Assembly: GCF_963576675.1 (NCBI RefSeq)
Contig: NC_088913.1
Location: 14,645,001 to 14,709,000, forward strand
DNA from: Euphorbia lathyris
Lineage: Eukaryota; Streptophyta; Magnoliopsida; Malpighiales; Euphorbiaceae
Length of the DNA stretch: 64,000 bases
Direction of reading: 5' to 3'
A model generated the notes under the pieces. The model was not told the origin of the DNA and made no database searches. It was given only the letters and a program-made list of their open reading frames with translations. The position numbers were made by a program, and so were the translations under genes. Positions 37,358-48,890 of this stretch are shown here, piece after piece (position 1 is the stretch's first letter; each line of letters opens with the position of its first letter).

Positions 37358-38617
37358 ATGCCTAGACAAAAGACCGTTGCTAACAAAACTAAAGCCACTG
37401 AAGTCAATAGATTACGGGTTCAATATGGAGCACCGTTCGATATTGCGACGGAAGCCGAAGGACGCAAATTTCACCGTTTTTCTAATAGCCAAGTTGAGTT
37501 CATCGACATGCTTTTTCTTGACACCGACACGGTAAACGTATTTTCTTTTACCGAACGTATTGATGAATATTTATCCGTTCTTGGTTGGAAAAGATTTTCT
37601 AGTATGCGTTTTCCTAGTATTAAATCACATGTTATTGAATTTTTGGTTACTCTAACCTATGACAAGAAGAAATGAGCTATCTCTTTTCGGAATAATGGAG
37701 TTCGTTTTGAAGTTGGGTATGCGGCTATGAACCGATGGTTTGGACTTCCTACTCGGAATTTTTATTCCAAACCAAAGACTTTTAATGCACACACGGTTTG
37801 GCACTCTTTAACCGGTTTGGATGTTTTTAATCCAAAGAATACATCTAGTAAGCTACTTAAGGACGATTGTATCTTTTTCTTTCACAAGTTTTTATCATTT
37901 TCCTTATTTGGTCGGGTTGAAAGTTCAAAGGTGCAAGTTCGTGATTTGTTTGTGTTGGATAGTATTTTTAAGGGTTTGACCATTGATAGTATTGAGATGA
38001 TATTTACTAATTTAGTTCGAGCTTCCAAGTCCCACAATAAGCAAGTGCCTATGGGTAATTTAATTACCGGCATTGTTTTGGGTGCTCGGGGTGAATTAGT
38101 AGATTATCAAAATATGCCTCATGTTGGTTTACCTTCCTTAGATCTCACGGCACTTCAAAGAGCCAATTTATTGAAGAAAATGGGACCGCCTGCCTTTATC
38201 TCTTATGAAGCTCGTACAAGACGTGTTTTTGCTACCATGGGTAGTGAAGCTTCAAGTTCTCAAGGTTTGGGTGCCCAATATGATGATGAGGAAGATGAAG
38301 AGGAATTTGATGAAGAGGAGGAGGAGGACGAGCATGTTTATGTTAATACTAACGAGCAAGCACATGTAGAACCGAATGTTGAAGAACAAGTTGGATGGCA
38401 ACGTGTTTTGCAATAAATGAACGAGCATAACCGTCACATGAATTTGCGGTTAGATGAAGTCGTTGCCAACAATACCGAAATGAGTTCGAGGATAAACACG
38501 GTGGATGCCAATATCACTACGTTGAGACGTGAGCACAAATCTACTCGTCGCCGGTTGCTATCTTTCTTCCGACGCCAAGGAGTTGAGACTACGCCTTCTC
38601 CACCGCGTTCACCTTGA
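37358..38617 (+). pseudogene. ATHILA ORF-1-like protein, second copy (element F)
   Basis: One continuous frame of 420 codons with stops at 37673 (TGA) and 38414 (TAA). It matches the first copy in order: 'IDEYLSVLGWKRFSSMRF', 'ISFRNNGVRFEVGY', 'MNRWFGLPTRN', 'VWHSLTG', 'FLSFSLFGRVESS', 'GNLITGIVLGARGE'. It has a longer C-terminus with an acidic run (about 38285-38335) and a basic, coil-prone end. The two proteins are clearly paralogous. What the second copy does is unknown. Confidence 0.75.
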
Positions 38618-40140
38618 TAGGTTTTATCCTTTCCGACTTTCACTCATTTTCGTTATTATTATTATGTTTTGTCAAGTTTGGTACAATATTTTTAACTATG
38701 TTTGGTACAATTTTCTTTATTATTAAGTTTGAATGTTATCGTACTATATTTTTCAATTCTAATTCGTATGGTTTATTTTGTACTATTTTTCGTGTTTTAT
38801 CGCTTTTTGCACCAATGAGGACATGGTCCAAATTAAGTGTGGGAGGAGATATTTCATATTCGTTTTAATTTTAAGTACGAATGAATGCAACGAATGAGAA
38901 TGAATGTTATTTATTTAAGTATAAATGCATATTGTTATTCAAATTTTAAGTAAAGTATAATATGCAACATTTTTCAAAAACAATTGCAACATTTTTTATA
39001 ATAAGTGCAACATTTTTCAGAAATAATGGCAATTTTCCATAAACGTAAAATTTTTGTTAAGTATATATTTCATATGTTTCAAACACTTTAACTTTCAAAA
39101 TAATGTTAAGCATATTTTAAGGTTATCATTATTGGTAGAAATAATATTTCTATACGGGCAATATTTTTACAAATATTTCTACAAATCTCCGATACGATTT
39201 TACCAAAAACGTCTCGAGTAAATGTATATAAGTAAAATTTCTTTAGTTTCAAATCTCTATTTTATATCATGAATTTGTGATAAATATAAATCTTATTTTC
39301 AGTTTTCAATTAGGTTTATAGACATAAATCAAACTAACAAATTTAGCTTTTTAGCTCGGTATGATTTTTCGTCTTACATTAAAAACCAATTGAAGTTTTT
39401 AAGGAAACTTTAGCCATAATACATGTTGAATTTCAAGTCAATATAGGATGAATGTGCTATTTTTCTTTTCCCAATTTATAATTTTAATTTTATAACTCGT
39501 GTTAATTAAATCAAATAGTCGTATTCTTAACTTTTGGCCACGATTGAGACCAACCTTATCACAATCGAGGTATGAAAGGAAAGAACATTAAGTACCGTTT
39601 ACTTTTGGCCACGATTGCGACCACCCTTATCGCGGTCAATGTATGAAAGGAACGTTAAAAATTAAAGCAAAATTAAACGTGTTTAAAGTTTTAAGTAACG
39701 ATTGCGTCCACTCATGGCATGGTCGATACCTCTTAAACGAACACAAAAGCAAATTAATTTATATAAAGTCATGGACGAGACCACCCTTATCACGGGCGTG
39801 ACTAAGCAAATATATTAAACCTAAGTCCTTAATAAATCTATATTTGTAATAGTTTAGGGTTGGGAAAGGAAATTTTGTGCTTTTAATTGCCTTGAGACGA
39901 AAGATTCGAAAACATGCGTGCTTACACCGTCCCGAATACTTCAATATAAAAATTGAGATACAAGACGAATGATATATCTCTTTTTCATTAGCTAGTTTGA
40001 TACTTTGCGTATAAATTTACCATGAAAAGTTTATCTTTCGGTTTAACTAATTTAAAGAGGAATATATGGATATATGTTCTATTTATAAAGAGATTGATTA
40101 AAGAATAAATTCAGTGAAATTTTGCTCGGGACTAGCAAAA
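38618..40140 (+). other. 3' non-coding region of element F
   Basis: About 1.5 kb, AT-rich. Contains a PPT-like motif AATTAAGTGTGGGAGGAG (38830-38847) and diverged repeats of 'CCACGATTGCGACCACCCTTATCGCGGTC' near 39536, 39606, 39695 and 39776. No coding sequence supported. Confidence 0.5.
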
Positions 40141-40157
40141 GCTTAAGTGTGGGAATT
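40141..40157 (+). other. Polypurine tract of element F
   Basis: GCTTAAGTGTGGGAATT directly before the 3' LTR start TGTTAAGCCC. Confidence 0.7.
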
Positions 40158-41701
40158 TGTTAAGCCCAAAATATACCTAAAATATCATATATAAATACGT
40201 TAAATTTACATTGAAATCGTGCTAAATTTATTCATTTAGAATACTTTTACGTCTTTATTTACTTCTTTGATGCAAGGTACTTAATTATTTGGTTAAATCC
40301 AAAACGGATCTAAAACGGATCTAAAACGGAGCTAAAATGGAGGAAAAACCTAAAAAGCATACCAAGAATACGTATCAGTCAGAAGAACGCTCAAGGAGGA
40401 CAAGAAACAGTCGAGAGACGGGGAGAAAAGCCCCTGTCGCGACTGAGATTTTCAGAATCTCAGTCGCGACATATGAAAGCCGAACTCCGAAAAAACGAAG
40501 TCTTCAACTCGTCCCTGCACCCCCTGTTGCGAATGAGATTCTCAGAATCTCAACTGAGACAGCGAATAATTCTGCACATATTTCACATGTTTTAATCTGA
40601 GAAACGCGTCTGTTCGTTTGGATAAAAGCGACCCTTCACCAACGGACACGACCCATCAATTACAACCCTTCAACAACTATAAATAAGTGACCCATTTTAG
40701 AAATTAATGTTGTTGGCTAAGTTAGAAAAGTTAGAGAAATCAGAGAGTTATTATGTTGAGTTTCTGATTCAGAAAAGAGTCAAAAAGTTAGATTTCATTT
40801 CTGTAAACAAACTTGATGTACATTAGTTGTTATTAGATTAGTTATAAACACAGTATTAGTTTAGTTTCAAAGGTTGATCAGAGACAAGTTTTCATTCTGG
40901 TAGCGGACTAACCGGTCCCTATTCTGAAGATTCAGCGAGAAGAACTAACGGCTGAAGCGCAAAAGGGTCTGACAAACCTACGGAGTTTGAGGGAAAGATT
41001 GACAACCCGGATCTCAAAGTTTTCGTCACAATGCTTTCCATATTTCTACTTCTCTGTTAACTTGCGAAGATTCACATTTCATTAATTATATATTTATTTT
41101 ATTCAATACATTCTTTCTGTTGTTATTTTGATATTGTTCTGACAAAATGATTTTCAAAATGATAAATTGGTGTTTTTATTAAAACGTTTTATTCCATCTT
41201 ATTCATATAAGAACTTTGTTGAACACTTGAAAGAATTAGTTTTTACGGATGATATGATCGTGATCGCGGCTTATCGGATATAAAATACTAATTTGATTAA
41301 GGTAGAAATCTGCTCCGAACCAGAGAGATTTCTACGGTTCAAAGCCATTTAATTGAAAAAATTCCTATATTATTACATGTCCATAATCTTATCAAAGTTA
41401 AAGTTGTTTTCTTTGCTTTATGAAAATAAGTTTTATACCTTCTATTTATTCCAATTGCGGAAGTATCTGTCTTGTAATCAAAATCTCAAGACGGAATTGT
41501 TCTCTAAATTCAATATAATATTCTTATCTAATCCTAATTTATCCGAACCAATTCAATCAATTAAACGATTTTCTTTTGTTAAACCTAAACACGTGAATAA
41601 AACTGAATTAAATAAGTTTTTTAGTTAAAAGCGTTCCCTGTGGGTTCGATATCTTTTATTACTACAAGCGTATACCGTGCACTTGCGGAAATCGCTCAAC
41701 A
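40158..41701 (+). repeat. 3' LTR of Athila element F
   Basis: Same length as the 5' LTR and colinear; ends CTCAACA followed by target duplication GCCAG (41702-41706). Hairpin copy at 40436-40470. Confidence 0.95.
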
Positions 41702-41706
41702 GCCAG
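41702..41706. repeat. Right target-site duplication of element F
   Basis: GCCAG, identical to 28131-28135. Confidence 0.88.
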
Positions 41707-43207
41707 CCTTTATTAAAGGCCAAATGAATTGCATAAAGCGCATCACAAAGTTGTGCAATATGCACCAAGGAATGAGTAGTTGAAAAGGCAAATGAACCCA
41801 CTGAGTGTCCAACAGAATCCTGAAACACACCTCCACAGCTGACATTGATAGTGGTAACAGAGGCATCTGAATTACACTTGATCCAGCCAGGCAGAGGAGC
41901 AGACCAACAGACCGTAGAATCCTAGGCGCTTGGGACCGATGAGGCAACAACTGCAGCGTGAGGAGCAGATCAAGTTCAACTGTTGAGTTCCAAATAGAGC
42001 CAAATGAAAGAAGATCAGTCCGACGAATTTGAAGCCAAAGAAGAATCAGCGCAGAATGAATATTAGGGGACAAATCTAAAAATATAGAGTCATTGTGCGT
42101 CTTCCAGATTACCCAAAGCATATGAAGGACTGCATTGCACCAAAGAGAAAAAGTCTGAGAGCTAAACCTCTGATCCGCAGCCCAGCTAAGCAGACTGGCA
42201 ATAGATGATGTGATAATTCATCGGCCAAACAGCAAGCACACACTTTTCCAAAGCGTTTGAGCAAACCGACAATCCACAAACAGATGTTGTATGGACTCAT
42301 AATTCTCAAGGCATAAACAACAACGAGAGACAATAGACATATCACGAAGCCGCAGAGCATCGTGGGTGGGGAGATAACCAAGCAAAGCATGCCAATAAAA
42401 AAAATAGTGCGTGTGCGGAATGAATTTTCGCCAAAGGAACCGATAAACTGCTAATGAAGACGGTTCATTCCCTAACCAAGCGTAGAAAAGTTTGACCGTG
42501 AATCCCCCCTTATCAGCAGGGCGCCAGATACAGATGTCAGAGGGGTCACGACCTTTCCAGATGGAAGATATTGCACACAAGACCTCCGGAGGAAAATCAA
42601 GTAAATCCCTCCATACTCCATCCACCAGAAAATTGTCCAAAAGAGCAACGAGACGACGTTGAGCATAACAAGAAAGCCCGACCTTATCCGCAACCATCGG
42701 AGTAATCCACTTAGATGTCCAAAATTGAAGCCGATTTTACTCCCTAATCCACCATGTACAATGCTGCCTAAGAATAGAATAGACCGCACGAACCGATCCC
42801 TAAATGGAAGAATTAAGAACACGACCCTGAGGCAACCCAGAACCAACAAGGAACCACAAATGTAACAAAGATAACCAAACATCATCAGAGGAGAGCAGTG
42901 TTAAATCTCTCGAGCTGTTTAACACCCAAGGCCCCATCTCTAACCGACTTAATGCAAATATGCCATGGAACCGTTACCAATTTCCGCTCAAAAATATCAC
43001 CACTCCAAATAAAGTTTTGAATGTGCTTGGTTAAATGTTTAAGAAGACTCAAAGGCCATTTATAGACAGCAAAAGAATGAGTCAGAGAACTAGTATTTAC
43101 ATCGTTGACAAGAGTAAGCCGACCTGCCATGCGACTTCCCCTTCCAACGGGAAAACTTGCAAGAGATCTTATCCGCAATGGCCGACAAGTGAGATAATCT
43201 AGGGGCA
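41707..43207 (-). pseudogene. LINE H, middle part: RT C-terminus, zf-RVT, RNase H N-half
   Basis: In minus direction: RT C-terminal part (43207 to about 42890, with PLDYLTCRPL), a connector, a zf-RVT domain (42690-42220: 'CLCLENYESIQHLFVDC', LPTHDALRLRD), then the first half of RNase H (about 41920-41707, ending AFNKGW). Frames switch several times. Broken on the right by element G with a 96-bp duplication and on the left by F. Confidence 0.8.
43112..43207. repeat. 96-bp LINE duplication, left copy, beside element G
   Basis: Matches 45869-45964 with four mismatches. The LINE reads continuously if either copy together with G is removed. Confidence 0.85.
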
Positions 43208-43210
43208 TTT

Positions 43211-44933
43211 TGTCCCTATCCTTTAGCGTGAATTACGGTCTAATTATGGGCTAAATAAATGAGTTTAGTTACAAAAATAATGTGTTTCAATAAAATAACA
43301 AAATAAAAATAAATTGTATGCTTTTGATTTGTTTTCTTTGTTTTCAGTTAAATTCGGAGAAATAAAACGTCAAACTAACTCGGCCGTCGAGAATTGTATT
43401 TCACAGGTACAAGAAAGGCGTAAAATCCACCACCCACGCGGGGCGTACAGGAGAAAATTCTACAAAATAAGTTCCAGGAGCTCATTTACACGGGGCGTCC
43501 TCCTTACCACGTGGGGCGTGGTCCGAACCACGCGGGGTGTGGTCCGAACCACGCGAGACGCTTGAGGCATGATTCAATCAATAAAACTTCAGGAGCTCAA
43601 GTACGTGAGGCGTGCATCAACCTACGCGGAGCGTGCCCATGACATCAGGTCTGAAATCTGAATCACGCACAGACAATTAGCGAAGGAATGGGCACCACGC
43701 GGGGCGCCTGTCGGTCCACGCAGGGCGTGCCCATAACATCAGGCCTGAAATCTGACCCACACAGTCAATTATCAACGAAGTATGTCATCTACGCGGGGCG
43801 TCTGTCTGGCCATGTGGGGCGTGGTCCGAATAACAAGAACTGTACCTGATCCGTTTGCAGAAATTTTCAATGGAATGGGCACCACACGGGGCGCCTGCCT
43901 GGCCACACGGGGCGTTTCCTGAGAAAAACAAAGAAACTTGTGCAACTTGTGTATTTACAATTTTACCCCCGAGTTTGTGTATAAGTAGGAGTGATTAGCA
44001 CGCATTTTGGGGATTCAGTTTTCCATGTATTAGAGTTCCTCACACCTTGAGAGCTTGTTCGATCTTCCCGTCACGCCGTCGAAGTTCCGCTCCATCCGCA
44101 TACACCAAGCTCGAGAGTTCCGCCTCCAAGCCCTAGAGACGACTTTGAGTCCGGTTAACTAGTCTTAAGGGCCGATTCTTCTTCCCTTTCTACTTGTTAA
44201 TTAGCATGAACTCTTTCTAAGTACTAGGCTTAGTTGTATCCCATATTTTCGTATTCCACATTTATAACATATGATTTACGATTCCATTTGCTATATGTGT
44301 TAATGTTTATTACTTGCTTTGACACTGATAATTGATTGTTGTGTAGGCTGATTACGAGCTCCGAAACCTATTAGGAACCATATAGGTGCTACCTCACCGG
44401 AGTTGACAAATCGAAAACCGTAGGAATTGATAAACCACAGAACTTACGGGCCCTAGTTTCTGATCCTAAGAATTAGAGTCGCCTTAATAGGGAGCCACGA
44501 CTCTAAGAACTTCACGGAGTTGGTCGGTCCATTCAATAGTCGTCTTTGCAAGAGTAAAACTAATAATCGTATACATATTTCGTGTTGTTTATCATAGGTT
44601 ATAACTTATCATCACCTGCAGCATTCTAAGAGGGCTCGAAACACATGAAAACCGTCTCACCCTAGATTAGGAGTAGTTTGTAGTTGTCACCCCAACCAAC
44701 TAAAGTACACACCGCTTAGATAACAAGTAAAACTGAGTAGTTTAATACTTGTCGTTATAAATCCCGTGGATTCGATACCCGGTCTTAACCGGATTATTAC
44801 TTGATACGACGGGGTACACTTGCCCCTACGTTGTAGCATCCAGTAGAGTTAGAAGCACCTAGAAAGATCGTATATATAGCCATAGCACACACATTAAGTC
44901 ATATATTTTTACCACTCTACTCGGGCCCCATCA
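43211..44933 (+). repeat. 5' LTR of element G (about 1.7 kb)
   Basis: Begins TGTCCCTATCC and ends GGGCCCCATCA before the PBS. Contains about a dozen dispersed copies of 'CACGCGGGGCGTG' (43430-43920), then a TATA box TATAAGTA (43980-43987). No second LTR is in the window, so the left end is inferred from TG and the junction with LINE. Confidence 0.7.
43430..43920. repeat. Dispersed GC-rich motif array in U3 of LTR G
   Basis: CACGCGGGGCGTG and variants (ACGTGGGGCGT, ACACGGGGCGC) recur, often in pairs separated by 'GTCCGAAC' or 'CTGTCTGGC'. A longer unit with 'ATGACATCAGGTCTGAAATCTGA' is present twice (about 43628 and 43731). Confidence 0.7.
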
Positions 44934-44939
44934 AGTTTT

Positions 44940-44957
44940 TGGCGCCGTTGCCGGGAA
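44940..44957 (+). other. Primer binding site, tRNA-Asp type (element G)
   Basis: TGGCGCCGTTGCCGGGAA, one base different from the site in F. Confidence 0.8.
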
Positions 44958-45080
44958 TTTATAATCTCGTGCAGTATTAGACCAAAACGTTTTAGTGTTA
45001 GTCTAAGCATTATCCTTATATAAATTGTTTATATATATTTTTACTAACAACATTTTTTCTTGTTAATACTATCTTTGTTT

Positions 45081-45868
45081 ATGCACACCCGATCTCGGAG
45101 TGATACTCTCATTCCTATTGATTCTGAAATTGAACGAACTCTTTGTAGGATTCGGAGAGAGAAGATGGCCAACCTCAACAACCAAGCCAACCAACCCGAG
45201 GCAAACCAAAGGCCACCCGTCCAAACCGTGAACAACAACCCAAATGGAGGAGGAAACGATACCCAGACAATGATGGAGATCCTAGCTCCGCATCGACCGT
45301 AAAATCGCAACGGGATAGTCACCCCCACCATTCCGCCATTCCAGCCAACACAGAAATAAAGACTAGCACGATCCAGTTGATCCAATAACTCGGTTAATTC
45401 AGAGGAGAACTTCATGAGAATCCTAACGAACACCTTGACAAATTTCTTATGTGTGCCGATACTTCTCGGCAAAACGGTGTCCCGGTTGAGGCCGTACGAC
45501 TAAAACTTTTTCCTTTCTCTTTGACAGGCCAAGCGTTGGAGTGGTTGCACTCATTGGAAGCCGGTACTATTACGTCATGGGTTGATCTTGAAAAGGAGTT
45601 CCTCTTATATTACTTTCCACCTTCCAAGACAGTGAAGTTGCGCAATGATATCACTTCCTTTCGACAACTCGAATACAAAGCCCTTCATGCGGCTTGGGCG
45701 AGGTTCAGAAAGTTGCTTCGAAGTTGCCCACACCACGACATCCCCAAGCACGATTTGGTAAGTACTTTTTATCATGGTTTAATGCCTACTAATCGTGTTA
45801 CCGTGGATTCCGCAGCAGGTGGGGACCTGTTCAGGAAATCAGCAAGCGAAGCATATGAGCTCATCCAT
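45081..45868 (+). pseudogene. Partial gag of element G
   Basis: Starts MHTRSRSDTLIPIDSEIER, typical of Athila gag. A stop and frame change occur between 45300 and 45410. The capsid part follows in another frame (45449-45868: 'LTGQALEWLHSLEAGTITSW'). Cut off at the LINE junction. Confidence 0.75.
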
Positions 45869-45964
45869 GAGTAAGCCGACCTGCCATGCGACTTCCCCTG
45901 CCAATGGGAAAACCTGCAAGAGATCTTATCCGCAATGGCCAACAAGTGAGATAATCTAGGGGCA
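45869..45964. repeat. 96-bp LINE duplication, right copy, beside element G
   Basis: Second copy of 43112-43207; continuous with the upstream LINE RT sequence. Confidence 0.85.
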
Positions 45965-48239
45965 CCACGAAAGAGATGGACACCAAGATAATAGAATGGG
46001 AGAGATCTGATTCCACTAATCCTAGACAGACGACCCCTCCGCCTAGTCGTAATAGCATAACCAAAGAAGGATTAAGACTTCTGCCAATTAATGTGCTGAC
46101 CAGAGAGAGCCATAATGTGTAAAAGTCTCATGCAGGGTCTGGACATTAGAATAAAAAGCTCTACAGAATACTAGGACATCATCAGCATAGAGCAAGTGAG
46201 TAGGGAACTGAGAAGAGCGAGAATAAGTCATAGGAATAAGACTTCACGTCGACACCAAAGACAAAAGTAGTCTATTAAGGTAATCCTCAGCAATCCCAAA
46301 TAAAATGGGGGACAAAGGGTCCCCCTGACGAACTCCCTTATAGCAGGAGAAATAGCCTTGGAGACCCACTGAGGTCATAAAAGAAATCCGAGCAGAAGAA
46401 AGAATATTAAGGATCCAATCACGGAACTGAAGGGAGAAGCCAAAAGCCTGAAGAACCTCAAGTAAGAAATTCCAATCAAGCATGTCAAAGGCCTTCCGGA
46501 TGTCAATTTTCATACCTATATTACTGCCAAAACATTTTTTTGTTAAGAATATTCACACCTTAAAAAGCTACATCAATACAATGATGGATGTTCCTTCCTT
46601 TTACAAACCCAAACTGGTTGTCATAAACAATCATGCTAGCTACCTGAGCCAACCTATCCGCGAGGATCATTGTTATTATTTTATAGCAAAAATTGCTTAT
46701 AACAATCGGGCGAAATTGATCAATTGTAATTGCACCATCCACCTTAGGAATCAGGGCCATGATGTTTGAGTTCAAACCCGGGGTAATGAAACCATGTTCA
46801 AAGAACCAAAAAACCATAAGACACACATCAACCCTAATAATATCCCAAAAAGATTGAAAGAACTCAACAGTAAAGCCATCCGGACCAAGAGCGCTACTAG
46901 GGTCCATAGCCATGATATAATCCCTAATTTCAGAACTGCTCGGAACACGGATAAGAGAGTCATTATCATCAGCAGACACAAGACTTAGGATGATATCATG
47001 AACCCGAGAAAGATCCACCAACCCCAAAGGGTTAGAAAAAAGGCTGGAGTAATAAGAAATAACCTGAGTAGAAATTTGATCAGGATCAGTCAACAACTCA
47101 CCATCCACTTCCAATTCTATAATGCCCTTGAATCCTTATTTCGATTGGCAGAGCGATGAAAGAAAGCGTTGTTCCAGTCTCCCACCCCAAGCCATCTAAT
47201 TCGGCTCTTCTCTTTCAGGTAAATCTCTTTCTGCAATAAATGACGATCTAGATCCGCATGAGCAGAAGCCTCGAGACTATGGAGCTTAGGAGAAAACCCA
47301 AAAGCAGCAATATCCAACTGAATGTTATGAAGCTTCTCCTCACATCTGGAAATGTTGACATCAAGGTGACCAAAGACCTCACGATTCCACTGCCGAAGAA
47401 CCTGACAGCGACCTCTCAATTTATAACTAATTAACTGCATTGGTGCAAGCAATGGGTGCGCAATAGACAAGTAGTCAGTGATCACCTACCGAAGCCGAGG
47501 ATGAGACAACCACATTTTCTAAAACCGGAACCGAGCAACCCGGGGTTTATCTTTGGTAAAACGAAAGAGTAAAGGATGGTGATCTGAGTGATGCCTGGGA
47601 AGCATTGTGCTACTATAAGACCAAAAGGTAGCAAAAGGCTCAGAAACCATAGCCTGTCAAGTCTACTGTCAACCTGAGCCACACCCTGGCGACCATTACA
47701 CCAAGTGAACTGGGGTCCCAAAGCAGGCACATCCAACCAATTATTCCATTCCAAAAAGGTAAGAAATTCCTTACAAAGTCGAGGAGCAGGCGGTCGGTCG
47801 GTCTTTTCATGAGCCCCTAACAGAGCATTGAAATCAACCAAAAGGAGCCATTGACCTGAAGACACACTATGAAGGGGAGAGATGGTATCAAACAAGTCAA
47901 GGCGGCGATTCGCCCAAACACTACCATAAACAAAGCAGATCAATTGAGTAATTTCAAAAGTGAAGAAGCTAAGGAGCACAAACTGATCATGAGACAAAAC
48001 AACTGAAACCAGAGGAGCAAAGATAACAGCTTTGAAGACCCAAAGAGTCTGGCGATCCCTTTGGTTAGCAGCAACAAGAGTCATACCAATATTATCCCAA
48101 AAGGACGAATAATAAGAAAATCAACTAACAGCTCAGCCAGACAAAGAAAATCAAGCTTATGCAAAGAACATAAATGGAAAAGGTAACGTTGGGTATCCGA
48201 GTTGTTGATACCCCTGCAGTTCCAATATAACACAGTCAT
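45869..48239 (-). pseudogene. LINE H ORF2, N-terminal part: endonuclease and RT
   Basis: ORF2 starts at Met 48239 (MTVLYWNCRGINN, the L1 endonuclease start). The endonuclease runs to about 47500, with 'VDFNALLGAHEKTD' and 'FTWCNGRQG...DSRLDR'; the usual GDFNA is VDFNA here. RT follows, with 'GPDGFTVEFFQ' (about 46890), 'IDIRKAFDMLDW' (about 46505), 'GVRQGDPLSPILF' (about 46330) and 'YADDVLVFC' (about 46185). Domain order is that of plant L1 LINEs. Several frameshifts and stops. Continues beyond element G at 43207. Confidence 0.85.
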
Positions 48240-48890
48240 GTAAAACGAGTAGGTGGTCTACTAACCCTCTTGGAATGGGTTTTCAAACTTTTTGGAAGAT
48301 CCGAAAAGACCCCTAATTTCTTGTTTCTGTTCCTAACCATAGTCTGCCACTCTCCCTCATCCATTTCAGATTGATCAGCCCATGAAAGCGAGGGTGAGGC
48401 AGCAGCAACTCCCATAAATAAAATTATCAGTACCCGATGAATCAGGGCGAGGAAACATGTCAGCTACATGATCCATAACATGACCTTGAGGGCTTCTAGA
48501 TAAAATCCCCCCATATTCCTTCTTAGGCCTAGCCATAATAGGTGGAGCAGTATCCACAACAATTCTAGCATTCACTTCATAAATTGGGATTACAGTGTGT
48601 TGCTTTGAGGCCGTGGCTTAGCCGCACGAGCTCTAATATCTGCATCCTTAACAGGGAGGCATGATTCAGAAGAGGTAGGTTTCCTGTTCTTCTTACAGTC
48701 ATAAGCCATATGTCCTATGCAAGAACAAACTTTTCAAAACCTAGGAAGTCTTTCATAAACCACATCAATCCAAAATTTCTTACCATCTTGTTCAATGCCT
48801 AGTTGGGTAGGAAGATCCCCAGCTAAATCCACATCAAGTAATATACGAGCATAGTGGCCAAAACCACACTAAATGGTAGCCTTGTCAACT
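48240..48890 (-). pseudogene. LINE H ORF1 remnant (zinc-knuckle nucleic-acid binding)
   Basis: Minus-strand frames carry 'LPTQLGIEQDGKKFWIDVVYERLPRF' in part, followed by a CCHC knuckle (VCSCIGHMAYDC) whose first Cys position is a TGA stop. A basic C-terminal part ends just before ORF2. This fits the DUF4283/zf-CCHC ORF1 of plant L1 elements. The 5' end is unclear. Confidence 0.65.

Larger units (their letters stand above)
28136..41701 (+). mobile_element. Complete Athila-type LTR retrotransposon F (13.6 kb)
   Basis: Two LTRs of equal length (1544 bp each), a 5-bp target duplication, a PBS for tRNA-Asp, gag-pol, two ATHILA ORF-1-like genes and a PPT, all in plus orientation. By eye the LTRs differ at roughly 35-40 positions (about 2.5%), many of them transitions. 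Inserted in the RNase H region of LINE H. Structurally complete but coding-defective. Confidence 0.95.
43211..45868 (+). mobile_element. Truncated Athila-type element G (5' LTR, PBS, partial gag)
   Basis: LTR 43211-44933, PBS 44940-44957 and gag up to 45868, where LINE H sequence resumes. Everything from mid-gag to the 3' LTR is missing. It lies inside LINE H between two copies of a 96-bp LINE segment. It belongs to a different Athila family from F by LTR sequence. Confidence 0.8.

Noticed and set aside
35686..38617. Env-like glycoprotein genes
   Set aside because: Position fits an env-like gene, but I see no signal peptide, membrane anchor or glycoprotein features; motifs fit ATHILA ORF-1.
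45044..45472. Minus-strand frame opposite gag of element G
   Set aside because: Shadow of the gag pseudogene; no similarity to known families.
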